Assembly (NCBI RefSeq): GCF_026000775.1
Contig: NZ_AP026830.1
Coordinates: forward strand, 2,007,056-2,071,055
DNA from: Vulcanisaeta souniana JCM 11219
GTDB lineage: Archaea > Thermoproteota > Thermoprotei > Thermoproteales > Thermocladiaceae
Reading direction: 5' to 3'
Length of the DNA stretch: 64,000 nt
How positions within the stretch are numbered: position 1 is the first letter of the stretch; every line of letters begins with the position of its first letter. A program made the position numbers and the translations under genes. The notes beneath the pieces were generated by a model that saw only the letters and a program-made list of their open reading frames with translations, was not told the DNA's origin and ran no database searches. Below are positions 24,392 to 33,407 of this stretch, piece by piece.

Positions 24392-27300
24392 TTAGGTAAT
24401 AATGTTTTCCTTAAGTATCCCCTTACTTACGGCTTCATTAAATAATTCGTTAAGTACATCCATGTAGTCCCTCTCACCGACCTCAACATCATCCATGTGT
24501 TTCTCAACCATCCTAGTCCTCTCCTCACTAACTAGGTCGCTGAATTCCTTGTTATCCTCAGTTAGGAATTTATAGACTTGGCGGCCTAGGCTTGTTGGTA
24601 CAACGTACCTAATTCTTCTTCCAACTATTAGGGCGTAGTGCCTCTTCAGTATTACATCTATGATCTTGGCGTAGGTGCTTGGCCTACCAATACCTCTTTC
24701 TTTCATCATTGTGATTATGTCCCCCTCTCTAAGCGGTTGCACTCTGCTTACCTTCTTTATATAGTCGGTACTTGATACGTCGTATTCACCAGGTGCGAGA
24801 TCCTGGTACTCCCTACCATTGATGTGGCTCCAGATCCTTGTGAAGCCGGGCTCCAGTATCTTCGAGATCCTCTCAATTTCTTCACCATGCACATACTCAT
24901 TATTAAGTTGTAGGCTTATTCTCAACTTCTCTTTCAAAACCCTCGCACTCTTCATCTGGCTCGCAATAAATCTTCTGAATATTAGATCATAGACCCTTAG
25001 GTGATTAGCCGTGACCTTAATCGCCAACTGAAGCAATCCGGTGTTGAGTAGGTTCCTTAGGTCGTCACTGTCAATGGGCCTTGTTGGCCTTATACACTCA
25101 TGTGCCCCTATTTCCTTACCACCCCATGCCCTACCAACGAAGTACTCAGCGCCAATTCTCTCGCCTATGTATTCCTTGGCCACACTAATACCGACATTAG
25201 ATACCCTTGTACTATCAGTCCTGTGGTATGTTATGAGTCCTGATTCGAATAATTCCTGGGCTATTGCCATGGTCTGTTCAACACTTAGGCCGAGTATGTT
25301 TGCGGAGTCCCTTAGCAGGGCATCCGTGGTGTACGGCGGCAATGGGTTTAGCTCCTCCTCGGCTTCCCCAACCTTTGTTATTGTTACCTTAATTGTTGCA
25401 TCGGTAGGTTTATTCCTATGGAGCGCCTTGAGTACCCTTATTAATTCATCCTTATCAGGCGGTATACTTAGCCTGATCCTTATACCGTTGTTAAGCGTTA
25501 ATGTCACCGAGTACACCTTGTCCCTCCTACTTTCATCATACCTTTCTATTATCCAGCCAAGGACCGGTGTTTGTACTCTACCCGCTGATAGTGTCTTTCT
25601 ATTGAACTTCTCTTGAACCTTCTGACTGAGCCCAAAGCCTATCCACCTATCCTCAATTCTTCTAACTAACTGAGCGCCGACCATGCTAAGGCTTATTGAC
25701 CTTGGGTTCATTATTGCGTCAATAATTGCCTTTTTAGTGACTTCATGAAACTCAATCCTGGCAATACTACTCACGTAGGGTCTCAGCATCATGTATGCGT
25801 CCCACGCAATCTTCTCACCCTCAGAGTCAGGGTCAGTACCGATCATTACCTGGTCAACCTCAGTGGCAATATCCCTAATGGTATTGACTATATCCATGGA
25901 GTCTACAAGCTTAGTACCGTGAACCCTACAAACATCCACGTCCTCAGTATATGTCTCGCCACCAACAGGGCATCTCTTTATTGTGCCGTATATTGGCACG
26001 AAACTACCGCCAGCCCTAAGTACCCCGTAATAGTCAATAAGTTTCTCCGCTCTCAATATTGAGGCGTAGTTCCTAACATCTGTCGGTGCTGCTGGTATTA
26101 AATCCCACATGTGTCCCTTAGTGGCCGTTATCAATAGGTATAGATTACCCAGTGTTGCCTCGTAAATGACCAAGGGACCGGCTTCCCTCCTTGTTGGGAC
26201 TCCGAAGAAGCTTGCGATCGTCCTTGCCTTTGTTGGTGACTCCACAATAACGAATGCTGTCTTCAGGGGATCCTTCTCAAGAAATTGATTTGGGATGTTG
26301 CCAAGCATTATGTTCATTATTAATTCTCTCTCGTTCCTTATCCTCTTCATTAAGTCATCAATATCAATCTCGGTAATGCTCTGTACCTTAACATCCTCAA
26401 GCCTATACCTAAGATTCTTAACTAGGCCGTTGAATACTCTCTCATTATCAACGATCAATACTGATAAACCCAGGGATACACCACCGACGTAAAGCCTTGA
26501 CGATCTACCACTTCCCTGTATATATGTTGTGACGTCAGGAATCACCACATAAAGCTCATCACCCCTATATTCAAGGCCTACCTCGTTTGATTGCTCAATA
26601 GCCTTCCTAATATTTTGCTCATTCAATAATTTGCCCACGAGTTCCACAGCCTCCTTAATCGTGTCAGCTGCATATCTATCGAAACCGCTCAATTCCTTAC
26701 CTTCCTCAATGGACCTTAATAAGTTATTTATTTGCTCCTGGTTAAGCGCTGTTAGGTTCCTTAGTCTTGTAATAATTCTGTCAATATCGTTCCTTAGGTA
26801 CTGAGGGACTATGTTCCTAATATTGAAGAGGAACATTAGGTACTTCATTGGCGTAAACTCCTCAAGTCTTAGCCTGAACTTCATGCGGGGTACCCCCGCG
26901 AAGATCACGTATGCTATTCTCTGGGGTAAATCAATGCCTCTTACAAGGGATGACCTGGACGTGGCAAGACCTATAAGTGCGTCTATTTTCCCATCAACAA
27001 AGTCATTAAGCAATGACTTGCTTGGTTTGATATAGGCAGCCGCCCTAATCCCCTCCTTGTTCAATTTCTCGGTTAATTCATTAACCAAGTCCTTAAGATC
27101 AGGCGGTACATATATTATTCCCCCACCACCCAACCTTTTCACCAATTGGACTGTTTCATTTACCAAGTTGTCCTGGGGCTTGACGTAAACATCCACCACG
27201 TTTCTAAGGCCCTCAGCCCTACCCCCAGTCTCAAAGCCTAGGAATTCCCTAAATAGAAAGAGTCTCGTCGTTCTTCTCATTCTCGTTAATGCGCCTGAGG

Positions 27301-28183
27301 CTATCAATATGCCTATGTTATTACTCTTCACATAACTGCTTAATTCATTACTTAATCTCTTAATGTCGTCCCTTAGTCTATTGATCTCCTCATCGCTCGC
27401 CCTAAACCTGATCGTCTTCCTGAGCTTCTTCATTAGGTCAACCACGGTTAATGCCTTATGCAAAGCTTCCTCACTAATACCAAGCAGTAATAGTATCCTG
27501 TCGATGTTTTTACTTGATGCTCTTAGGACGCTGTCTACATCATCAACGAATATCAGGGAGAACCTATACTTGTTGAGGATGTCCATGTGCCTTGGTAGAA
27601 AGGCATTGGTTATTATCAATACATCGAAATCCCCGTTCTCAATTGCCCTCATGGAATTAGCTAATTCCTGCTTGGATAATATTGAGGAGGCCATGACTAT
27701 TCTTACATTGGTACCAGCCCTATTGGCGTAGTCAATAAGCCTTCTATGAACATCGTATGCAAGCGTTGATGTAGGGACCATGATTAATACCTTACCACCC
27801 TTCCTCAAGATGGTGTATAGTGAAGCGATCATCCCGAACGTGGTTTTTCCACTGCCCGTTGGTGCAACTATTGCAAAACTCTTCCCTTTAATGAGTCTCC
27901 TAGTCCACAGTCTCTGGGCGCCCCACATTCCTGTACCAACTATTCTCCTAAACATACCTGCGAATTCGTTATACTCATTAATTAAGTTCGATATTGATCT
28001 AAGCCTGTTAATCGTGCCCAACCTCTCCAGTAAATTCAACACCTCGATGGTGCCGGCCGCCCTCTTCGGTACATCAGGTAAGCACCTATGGCAAGGTAAA
28101 CCAGCGCTCAATCTATCCGATGTTATATCCCCTCCACAATTCGGGCACGCTCTTCGGTATATAACTATCGGTTGCCTCTCCAT
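24392..28183 (-). CDS. rgy: Reverse gyrase
   Basis: A complete single-chain reverse gyrase of 1263 residues, the hallmark enzyme of hyperthermophiles; it introduces positive supercoils. Order: N-terminal zinc finger (CPNCGG...CHRCLP, residues 14-34), helicase-like domain with Walker A APTGSGKTTFG (about 105) and Walker B VDDVDS (about 212), then the topoisomerase IA part beginning VIVESPTKARTIASFFG (about 645) with a second zinc ribbon and the catalytic tyrosine in GLITYHRTDSTR (about 987). Walker B has VDDVDS in place of the usual DDVD context, normal for the family. No intein is present. Confidence 0.97.
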   Translation of the reverse strand: MERQPIVIYRRACPNCGGDITSDRLSAGLPCHRCLPDVPKRAAGTIEVLNLLERLGTINRLRSISNLINEYNEFAGMFRRIVGTGMWGAQRLWTRRLIKGKSFAIVAPTGSGKTTFGMIASLYTILRKGGKVLIMVPTSTLAYDVHRRLIDYANRAGTNVRIVMASSILSKQELANSMRAIENGDFDVLIITNAFLPRHMDILNKYRFSLIFVDDVDSVLRASSKNIDRILLLLGISEEALHKALTVVDLMKKLRKTIRFRASDEEINRLRDDIKRLSNELSSYVKSNNIGILIASGALTRMRRTTRLFLFREFLGFETGGRAEGLRNVVDVYVKPQDNLVNETVQLVKRLGGGGIIYVPPDLKDLVNELTEKLNKEGIRAAAYIKPSKSLLNDFVDGKIDALIGLATSRSSLVRGIDLPQRIAYVIFAGVPRMKFRLRLEEFTPMKYLMFLFNIRNIVPQYLRNDIDRIITRLRNLTALNQEQINNLLRSIEEGKELSGFDRYAADTIKEAVELVGKLLNEQNIRKAIEQSNEVGLEYRGDELYVVIPDVTTYIQGSGRSSRLYVGGVSLGLSVLIVDNERVFNGLVKNLRYRLEDVKVQSITEIDIDDLMKRIRNERELIMNIMLGNIPNQFLEKDPLKTAFVIVESPTKARTIASFFGVPTRREAGPLVIYEATLGNLYLLITATKGHMWDLIPAAPTDVRNYASILRAEKLIDYYGVLRAGGSFVPIYGTIKRCPVGGETYTEDVDVCRVHGTKLVDSMDIVNTIRDIATEVDQVMIGTDPDSEGEKIAWDAYMMLRPYVSSIARIEFHEVTKKAIIDAIMNPRSISLSMVGAQLVRRIEDRWIGFGLSQKVQEKFNRKTLSAGRVQTPVLGWIIERYDESRRDKVYSVTLTLNNGIRIRLSIPPDKDELIRVLKALHRNKPTDATIKVTITKVGEAEEELNPLPPYTTDALLRDSANILGLSVEQTMAIAQELFESGLITYHRTDSTRVSNVGISVAKEYIGERIGAEYFVGRAWGGKEIGAHECIRPTRPIDSDDLRNLLNTGLLQLAIKVTANHLRVYDLIFRRFIASQMKSARVLKEKLRISLQLNNEYVHGEEIERISKILEPGFTRIWSHINGREYQDLAPGEYDVSSTDYIKKVSRVQPLREGDIITMMKERGIGRPSTYAKIIDVILKRHYALIVGRRIRYVVPTSLGRQVYKFLTEDNKEFSDLVSEERTRMVEKHMDDVEVGERDYMDVLNELFNEAVSKGILKENIIT

Positions 28184-28297
28184 TTAACCTTCCTTCATTA
28201 TGAGTAACCCCTTAATAAACATAAGTGAGGGCATGGAACCCAGGGGATTCATTGTATTGCCGTAAATACAGTGCATATTGAAAAGAAACCTTGGATA

Positions 28298-28380
28298 CCT
28301 AGTATTTAGTTAGGTAGGGCCCGCCTGTAAACGGGTCAGCCCTAAGTAGGGTTTGTAGCTCTTCGGGTTTTAGTACTTGG
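28298..28380 (+). ncRNA. Candidate three-way-junction RNA element
   Basis: An 83-nt block that folds by eye into three stems. The closing stem pairs 28298-28304 with 28374-28380 (one mismatch). Hairpin two is AGGGC-CCG / CGG-GCCCT (28316-28323 with 28332-28334 and 28339-28343, with a GTCA bulge). Hairpin three is AGCTC/GGGTT around a TTC loop (28357-28369). It lies in the divergent gap between reverse gyrase and a membrane-protein gene, upstream of that gene's TATA box, so it is not that gene's leader. It might be a separate small RNA, or the leader of rgy if read on the minus strand. No known family is recognised. Confidence 0.35.
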
Positions 28381-28476
28381 GATCTTTCAAGGTCTTGTTA
28401 CATTGAGGACACAAAACAAGTAGATCTTAATTGTTAGGGTTAAATATTGATATTATAGTGGTATTCCTTGAATACT

Positions 28477-29019
28477 ATGTCGGTTAATACAGGGGGTATA
28501 CAGGACTATGTTAGGTACGTATACGTACTATCGCTAGTATCTGCGCTAGCCATGGCGATTGCAGTGGATTACGTACTAACTGAGTTGTGGATCTACGGCA
28601 CTGCTGATTTAACGATATTAGTGATAACGCCTGTGTTCATGTTCATGATTTCAATGCTTGTCGTTTCATCAATAAGTATGGTCAAGCAATTAAAAGGTAA
28701 TTTCGGTAAAATGTCCACGAAGGCCAAGGCATTGATGATGACTTATATATCATTCTTCATAGTAGCGCTGGTGTACTTCACATACATATCGGTAATTCAC
28801 TACGCAGGGCTTGGACTTACTGTCTCTGATCCTCAATTGGTTGGCGATCACTATTTAGGCTTTGGTCTTGCACTTTACGATGCTGGATTGCTGACCACAT
28901 CATGGCAATTAACTGAGGATTTAATGAATAACAAGTTCTCGACTCTGTATAGATTCTTCGTTAAAATGTTTAAATCTGATGATGAAAATAATGATGGTGG
29001 CACAATAGTTGTTAAATAA
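28477..29019 (+). CDS. Membrane protein of unknown function
   Basis: About 180 residues with three or four hydrophobic helices (about 20-45, 50-75, 90-120 and possibly a weaker one near 130-150) and an acidic, Asn-rich tail ending with IVVK. No domain recognised. A TTG at 28468 gives a slightly longer reading; the ATG at 28477 is preferred because a TATA-like ATTGATATTATAG lies about 25 bp upstream. Confidence 0.65.
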   Translation: MSVNTGGIQDYVRYVYVLSLVSALAMAIAVDYVLTELWIYGTADLTILVITPVFMFMISMLVVSSISMVKQLKGNFGKMSTKAKALMMTYISFFIVALVYFTYISVIHYAGLGLTVSDPQLVGDHYLGFGLALYDAGLLTTSWQLTEDLMNNKFSTLYRFFVKMFKSDDENNDGGTIVVK

Positions 29020-29129
29020 TTCTATTTCTAATTTTACCTTCAAACATTCTTCCTACCTCAATTATTGCTTTGTTATTCACATAATACGTGTGGGTAGGGA
29101 GAGGCACATGATTTTAAAATAAGCCTGCA

Positions 29130-29483
29130 ATGGCACTAATGGACATGCGAATAGCGGGATTAGTTGCTGACCTTTTAATGAGGACTTGCAATGCCAGTTC
29201 CGTGGAGAGGCAATCATTTACTGATGGGTCTAGGTACATGATTAGGTTTAGTGATAACAATAACATGGAGGTTCACCTAGTTGACAGGGGCGAGAGACTC
29301 TTTGCTGAGTTTTGGATTAGTACATACGCAACGCCAATCATGATCCTTGAATACATGTACTCAAACACAGAGCCATCCAGTGTCTGCAGGGAAATATGCG
29401 CACTAATAAGAATAATTAGTGACTCAATAACAAGGCAAAGGGCAGAAAAAGCCGCGGTGAAACAGAATAATCAACCTAAGTAA
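29130..29483 (+). CDS. Hypothetical protein, unknown function
   Basis: 117 residues, soluble, with alternating strands and helices (GSRYMIRFSDNNNMEVHLVD, then RLFAEFWISTYATPIMILEY) and a Lys/Gln-rich C-terminal tail. No named family is recognised. A TATA-like GATTTTAAAAT lies at about 29110-29120, only 10-20 bp before the first ATG. The native start may therefore be the ATG at 29139 or 29145, which would give normal leaderless spacing. It overlaps the convergent gene by 8 bp at its 3' end. Confidence 0.5.
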   Translation: MALMDMRIAGLVADLLMRTCNASSVERQSFTDGSRYMIRFSDNNNMEVHLVDRGERLFAEFWISTYATPIMILEYMYSNTEPSSVCREICALIRIISDSITRQRAEKAAVKQNNQPK

Positions 29484-29820
29484 TGTAATCCATTATTCCG
29501 CCCCTTCTACCCGTGGCTGTTTCAGTTGAGCCTGGTGACAATTCACTCACGAGGATTCTAACTAGGTCATCCCAAGTGAGCGTATTCCTAATGGACCAAT
29601 CGATCAACTCCTGCGTGTGGTTGCTAAGTATTGAAAGAAACCTCTGCCAGTTAACACCCACCCTGGTCAACTCACGGTTCCAGTGATCCCACAGGTATTT
29701 CGCAACTTCATTACCAAACCACACAGCGAAGGAGTCGCAACTAGGACCACTACATGCACTCCTTCTCTTTACTATTCTATCCTTAATATCCCTGGGCTCT
29801 GGTGGCGTCGGTAGTGCCAT
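29476..29820 (-). CDS. Hypothetical protein, unknown function
   Basis: 114 residues, largely helical, with a basic N-terminus including two close cysteines (SACSGPSCDSF) and a Trp-rich middle (YLWDHWNRELTRVGVNWQRFL, ELIDWSIRNTLTWDDLV). No family recognised. It converges on the preceding hypothetical gene with an 8-bp overlap and lies 62 bp from the RIO kinase 5' region. Confidence 0.5.
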   Translation of the reverse strand: MALPTPPEPRDIKDRIVKRRSACSGPSCDSFAVWFGNEVAKYLWDHWNRELTRVGVNWQRFLSILSNHTQELIDWSIRNTLTWDDLVRILVSELSPGSTETATGRRGGIMDYIT

Positions 29821-29882
29821 CGCAATTTACATCATTAGAAGGCTTTTGGGTATTATATTAAGCTACCGCTTAACATTATTGC

Positions 29883-30782
29883 TTATGTTAAGTCATCTAT
29901 TATTCTTTTGCCGTTTATTAGCAACCAACCTTCATTATCGCTGGTGACCTCGCCTTTATACCCATACCTACGCAGTAAGGCGTTAAACAATGCCTTACTT
30001 TTGAAGACATCAAGGTTATATTCCTTACCAAAGTACCTATTCGTGTTTTCTATATCCCTAAGTAATAATTCCATGGCATTTGGATGATTTGACTTAACTG
30101 CACTTCCCCAATCAATTATAACCAACTCACTACCCGTGTTAACTATGTTGAATTCACTCAGGTCTGCATGTATTATCTTACCCAGGATCAGTGCTCTTTC
30201 TATATACTTAATGATGGTTAAGTAAGCTGATGCTGGATCCTCGGGTGGTGCGTCCTTAATTAATGGGGCTGGCACGCCACTATGCCCACCATAACTTATG
30301 AACTCCATAACTAATATGTTTTTGTTGAAGGTTATTGGTTTAGGCACCCTAACGCCGGCATTATACGCATCATTTAAGTTACTGAACTCCCTCCTACACC
30401 AGTATTCAATTAATTTCCTTGTGTTGGTTATTTTTGCCCCAGCAAACCTCGGATCACCAAGTAGATACTTATACCTACCTCTTATGAACTGGGCTGTGGT
30501 TGTGTAAAATATCTTTAGCGCAATATCAGTACCCTCAGGTGCCCTGGCCCAAATGACCTTTGCCTCCTTACCCTGGGCGACTGGTCCATAAACCTCCTTA
30601 ACGACTCCCCTGTTCATTAACTCCCTTAGTGCGTCTATTGTGTATTGGTTGAACACATCATCTACAGTCTTCAATTGATCAATGTCCTTAAACCTAAACC
30701 TTCTACTCTCAACTTTCTCCCTAATGATCCTATCAAGGTCCTCTGAATTACCCACTGTTGTAAATGAGCGAGGCTCCCCCAT
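29883..30782 (-). CDS. rio1: Serine protein kinase RIO1
   Basis: A 299-residue RIO-family kinase/ATPase, needed in late small-subunit ribosome maturation. The RIO1-type P-loop replacement reads AQGKEAKVIWARAPEGTD (about residues 69-85), the catalytic loop is IHADLSEFNIV (about 201-211) and the metal-binding segment IIDWGSAV (about 221-228). The GKEA motif plus an 18-residue flexible insertion (IFYTTTAQFIRGRYKYLLGD) place it in the RIO1 rather than RIO2 group; the usual IDVSQ is changed to IDWGS. No winged helix of the RIO2 type precedes it. Confidence 0.9.
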   Translation of the reverse strand: MGEPRSFTTVGNSEDLDRIIREKVESRRFRFKDIDQLKTVDDVFNQYTIDALRELMNRGVVKEVYGPVAQGKEAKVIWARAPEGTDIALKIFYTTTAQFIRGRYKYLLGDPRFAGAKITNTRKLIEYWCRREFSNLNDAYNAGVRVPKPITFNKNILVMEFISYGGHSGVPAPLIKDAPPEDPASAYLTIIKYIERALILGKIIHADLSEFNIVNTGSELVIIDWGSAVKSNHPNAMELLLRDIENTNRYFGKEYNLDVFKSKALFNALLRRYGYKGEVTSDNEGWLLINGKRIIDDLT

Positions 30783-30922
30783 TTAAGCCCTAGTGTTGCT
30801 TATCTTACTGTTTTGCTTACTTTCATGATAAATATTCTAATGAATTCAAGATATAAATATGAATAAAAATGCATGTAAAAGGCTAGAATCAATGGGCTTT
30901 GTACGATTGAAGAAGGAAAAAG

Positions 30923-30931
30923 ATTTAAAAA
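30923..30931 (+). promoter_or_regulatory. Promoter of the oxidoreductase operon
   Basis: ATTTAAAAA, preceded by a purine-rich BRE-like GGAAAAAG, lies about 30 bp upstream of ATG 30960. Position and base content fit a strong archaeal promoter for the delta-alpha-beta genes that follow. Confidence 0.55.
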
Positions 30932-30959
30932 CATTTCTAATGAAAAATAAACAATAAGT

Positions 30960-31298
30960 ATGGTTCTGGCTCAACAGGATGAGGTATGGTCCATGCGTAG
31001 GCTCGTTAACCTTCACAAGATGAAGCGGCCGATTGGTAAGGTTATTGTAAACCCTGATCTTTGTAAGGATTGCAGGTTCTGCATTGAGTTCTGTCCCAAC
31101 AATGTCCTTGAGGAGTCAAAGGACGTTAATATTAAGGGTTATCACTACCCAGTTGTGAGGCCGGGCAAGGAACTTGATTGCGTGGCATGCAGAATGTGCG
31201 AGAAGGTTTGTCCGGACTTCGCAATCACCATAGTCTCCGAGGAATACACAACATACGATAAGTACTACGGGGTGAGTAGGCATGCCCACGGTGGCTGA
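30960..31298 (+). CDS. korD: 2-oxoacid:ferredoxin oxidoreductase delta subunit (ferredoxin type)
   Basis: 112 residues with two [4Fe-4S] cluster motifs, CKDCRFCIEFCPNN (about residue 36) and CVACRMCEKVCPD (about 74). It carries electrons from the thiamine-diphosphate site to ferredoxin. The order delta-alpha-beta-gamma seen here is that of the four-subunit 2-oxoglutarate oxidoreductases of methanogens. The N-terminal MVLAQQDEVWSMRRL is longer than usual. It overlaps the alpha gene by 17 bp. Confidence 0.88.
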   Translation: MVLAQQDEVWSMRRLVNLHKMKRPIGKVIVNPDLCKDCRFCIEFCPNNVLEESKDVNIKGYHYPVVRPGKELDCVACRMCEKVCPDFAITIVSEEYTTYDKYYGVSRHAHGG

Positions 31299-32463
31299 GC
31301 TTTACAAGAAGGACCTGGATAAATTACTGAGGCCTGGTATCCACTTCCTAGACGGTAATACCGCGGTTGCCGAAGGCGCAGTGACTGCTGGGTGTAGGTT
31401 CTATGGCGGTTATCCAATAACGCCATCAAATGAAATAGCTGAATACATGTCATATAGGTTGCCACAGGTCGGTGGTAAGTTCATACAGATGGAGGATGAA
31501 ATAGGTAGTATAATGTCTGTACTGGGTGCGTCGGCTGCTGGTGTTAAGGCAATGACCGCCACATCAGGTCCAGGCTTCTCCCTAATGCAGGAGGAAATTG
31601 GGCTTGGCTCGATGCTTGAGATTCCAGCCTTGATCGTTGATGTAATGAGGGCAGGGCCATCCACCGGCATACCAACACTCCTAGGTCAAGGCGATATTCT
31701 CCAGGCTAAGTATGGTTCCCATGGTGATTACGAGGTTGTGGCTTACCTACCGGCTAATCCCCAGGAGGCATTCGACTTCACAATAAAGGCAATCAACGCG
31801 GCTGAGAGGTATAGGGTTGTTGCCGTTGTCCTTTCCGACCAATTAGTCGGTCATATGTATGGTAAAGTTAGGGTTCCCGAGTTTGATGAGATTGAGATCA
31901 TCGAGAGACCAAAACCAACAGTACCACCGGATCAATATCTGCCCTATGATAGTAGGTACTTGGTGCCACCAATGGCTATTGCCGGTACTGGCTACAGGTC
32001 TAACAATGAATCATTGACACACACGGACAAGGGTTACCCAACCACTGATAGGGACGCGTCGTTTAAACTAATCATGAGGCTTGTCCGTAAGATCAGGGAA
32101 AACGAGAAAGAAATAGCCGAGTGGGAGGAGTACTTGCTTGATGATGCTGAGTACGTTATTGTGTCCTACGGTTCAACGTCGGGTTCCGTGAGAAGGGCAA
32201 TAAAGGTACTGAGGACACAGGGCTATAGGGTTGGTATGCTTAGGCCGAAGACTGCATGGCCGTTTCCAGGCTGGGTTGTGGAGAACCTGGTCTCTAGGGG
32301 TGTTCAGAAGTTCGTAACTGTTGAGGTTAACATGGGCAAGATGTACCATGTGGTTAAGGAGTTCTCTAAGGGAGTTCCCGTGGAGCATGTACCGTACGCT
32401 CCTGGTTATATTCCTGAACCGGATTACGTAATAAACAATGTGAGGAAGGTGATAGAAAGATGA
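31282..32463 (+). CDS. korA: 2-oxoacid:ferredoxin oxidoreductase alpha subunit
   Basis: 393 residues. The family signature GYPITPSNEIAEYM (about residues 47-60), EDEIGSIMSVLGASAAGVKAMTATSGPGFSLM and the C-terminal VEVNMGKMYHVV are all present, typical of the pyrimidine-binding alpha subunit. It oxidatively decarboxylates a 2-oxoacid to acyl-CoA and reduces ferredoxin. Sequence alone cannot separate 2-oxoglutarate from 2-oxoisovalerate or related acids. Its stop overlaps the beta start by 4 bp. Confidence 0.9.
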   Translation: MPTVAELYKKDLDKLLRPGIHFLDGNTAVAEGAVTAGCRFYGGYPITPSNEIAEYMSYRLPQVGGKFIQMEDEIGSIMSVLGASAAGVKAMTATSGPGFSLMQEEIGLGSMLEIPALIVDVMRAGPSTGIPTLLGQGDILQAKYGSHGDYEVVAYLPANPQEAFDFTIKAINAAERYRVVAVVLSDQLVGHMYGKVRVPEFDEIEIIERPKPTVPPDQYLPYDSRYLVPPMAIAGTGYRSNNESLTHTDKGYPTTDRDASFKLIMRLVRKIRENEKEIAEWEEYLLDDAEYVIVSYGSTSGSVRRAIKVLRTQGYRVGMLRPKTAWPFPGWVVENLVSRGVQKFVTVEVNMGKMYHVVKEFSKGVPVEHVPYAPGYIPEPDYVINNVRKVIER

Positions 32464-33296
32464 GTACGGAGGCTGAGGTAACAACCACGGGAGTTAAAGT
32501 AGAGCTTCCTAAGTCCTACGAGGACATAAAGGATTTGATAAGAGTTGATAGGTTACCGCATATCTGGTGTCCAGGATGCGGGTTGGGAATTCTACTTAAG
32601 TTATTGGCTAGGGCTATAAAGAACTCGGGGATACCAATTGAGAAACATGTCATAGTCACTGGCATAGGTTGCACTGGTAGGCTCGGTGGTTACCTAAAGT
32701 TGGATGCGTACCATGTGACTCATGGTAGGGCAATACCATTCGCCGTGGGTTTGAAAATGGCTAACCCAGAGCTTGAGGTAACCGTGGTTGGTGGAGACGG
32801 CGATATATTGGCTATTGGCGGTAATCACTTCATACATGCAGCCAGGAGGAATGATGATATTAATGTCATTATAGTTAATAACTTCATTTACGGAATGACT
32901 GGTGGTCAATACAGCCCAACAACACCAAAGGGCGCCAAGACAACCACATCGCCATACGGTCACTATGAGAACCCATTCAATGTACCATTACTAGCCTATG
33001 CAGCGGGAGCCTCATATGTAACTAGGTGGACCGTTCTCCACCAGAATGAACTCTATCAGTCTCTCCTGGAGATGTTTAAGGTCAAGGGCTTTGCCGTTGT
33101 TGAGGTCTTGTCGCCCTGCATAATCTATACTGATAGGAATGCCATGGGTGATGCTGTTGATCTAATGAGGGTCCTTAAGGAGAGACCTGTGATTGACCAT
33201 AGGGCTAACTTAGCTGATCTGGACATTGATTTTAGTATGAAGAAGATAATCCTGGGAAATTTTGTGAAAAGAGAGAGACCTGTTTCGTACGGGTAA
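32460..33296 (+). CDS. korB: 2-oxoacid:ferredoxin oxidoreductase beta subunit (TPP-binding)
   Basis: 278 residues. WCPGCGLG (about residue 37) and the thiamine diphosphate motif GDGDILAIGGNH...VIIVNN (about 104-142), then YGMTGGQYSPTTP, are those of the catalytic beta subunit. Together with alpha and delta it forms the core enzyme. After its stop comes a 111-bp A/T-rich gap containing further promoter-like boxes, so the gamma gene may belong to the next transcript. Confidence 0.92.
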   Translation: MSTEAEVTTTGVKVELPKSYEDIKDLIRVDRLPHIWCPGCGLGILLKLLARAIKNSGIPIEKHVIVTGIGCTGRLGGYLKLDAYHVTHGRAIPFAVGLKMANPELEVTVVGGDGDILAIGGNHFIHAARRNDDINVIIVNNFIYGMTGGQYSPTTPKGAKTTTSPYGHYENPFNVPLLAYAAGASYVTRWTVLHQNELYQSLLEMFKVKGFAVVEVLSPCIIYTDRNAMGDAVDLMRVLKERPVIDHRANLADLDIDFSMKKIILGNFVKRERPVSYG

Positions 33297-33320
33297 TAAT
33301 CATAAAAATTAAACTTTTTT

Positions 33321-33378
33321 CTTATATAAACACATAATATTAAATAGTTTTTGTCAAAATAGAATAAGATTTATTAAG
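33321..33378 (+). promoter_or_regulatory. Internal promoter region between korB and korC
   Basis: Within this 111-bp A/T-rich gap are two TATA-like boxes, CTTATATAAAC (about 33320-33330) and GATTTATTAAG (about 33368-33378). The second lies about 30 bp before ATG 33408. T-rich runs just after korB could end the upstream transcript. This region splits the locus into two possible transcription units. Confidence 0.45.
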
Positions 33379-33407
33379 GATTCCTAATTGTTTATCAATA
33401 GAAAAAT

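Noticed and set aside
24392-28183. Several long plus-strand frames inside the reverse gyrase gene (for example 25041-25616, 27363-27731, 27780-28187)
   Set aside because: They are antisense to a full-length conserved gene and have hydrophobic, Ser/Leu-rich, repeat-free sequence typical of the opposite-strand shadow. No family marks are present.
28381-28420. Zinc-finger-like coding remnant on the minus strand (CPQCNKTLKDPKY)
   Set aside because: Too short, lacks a proper start and has only one cysteine pair, so it cannot be separated from chance.
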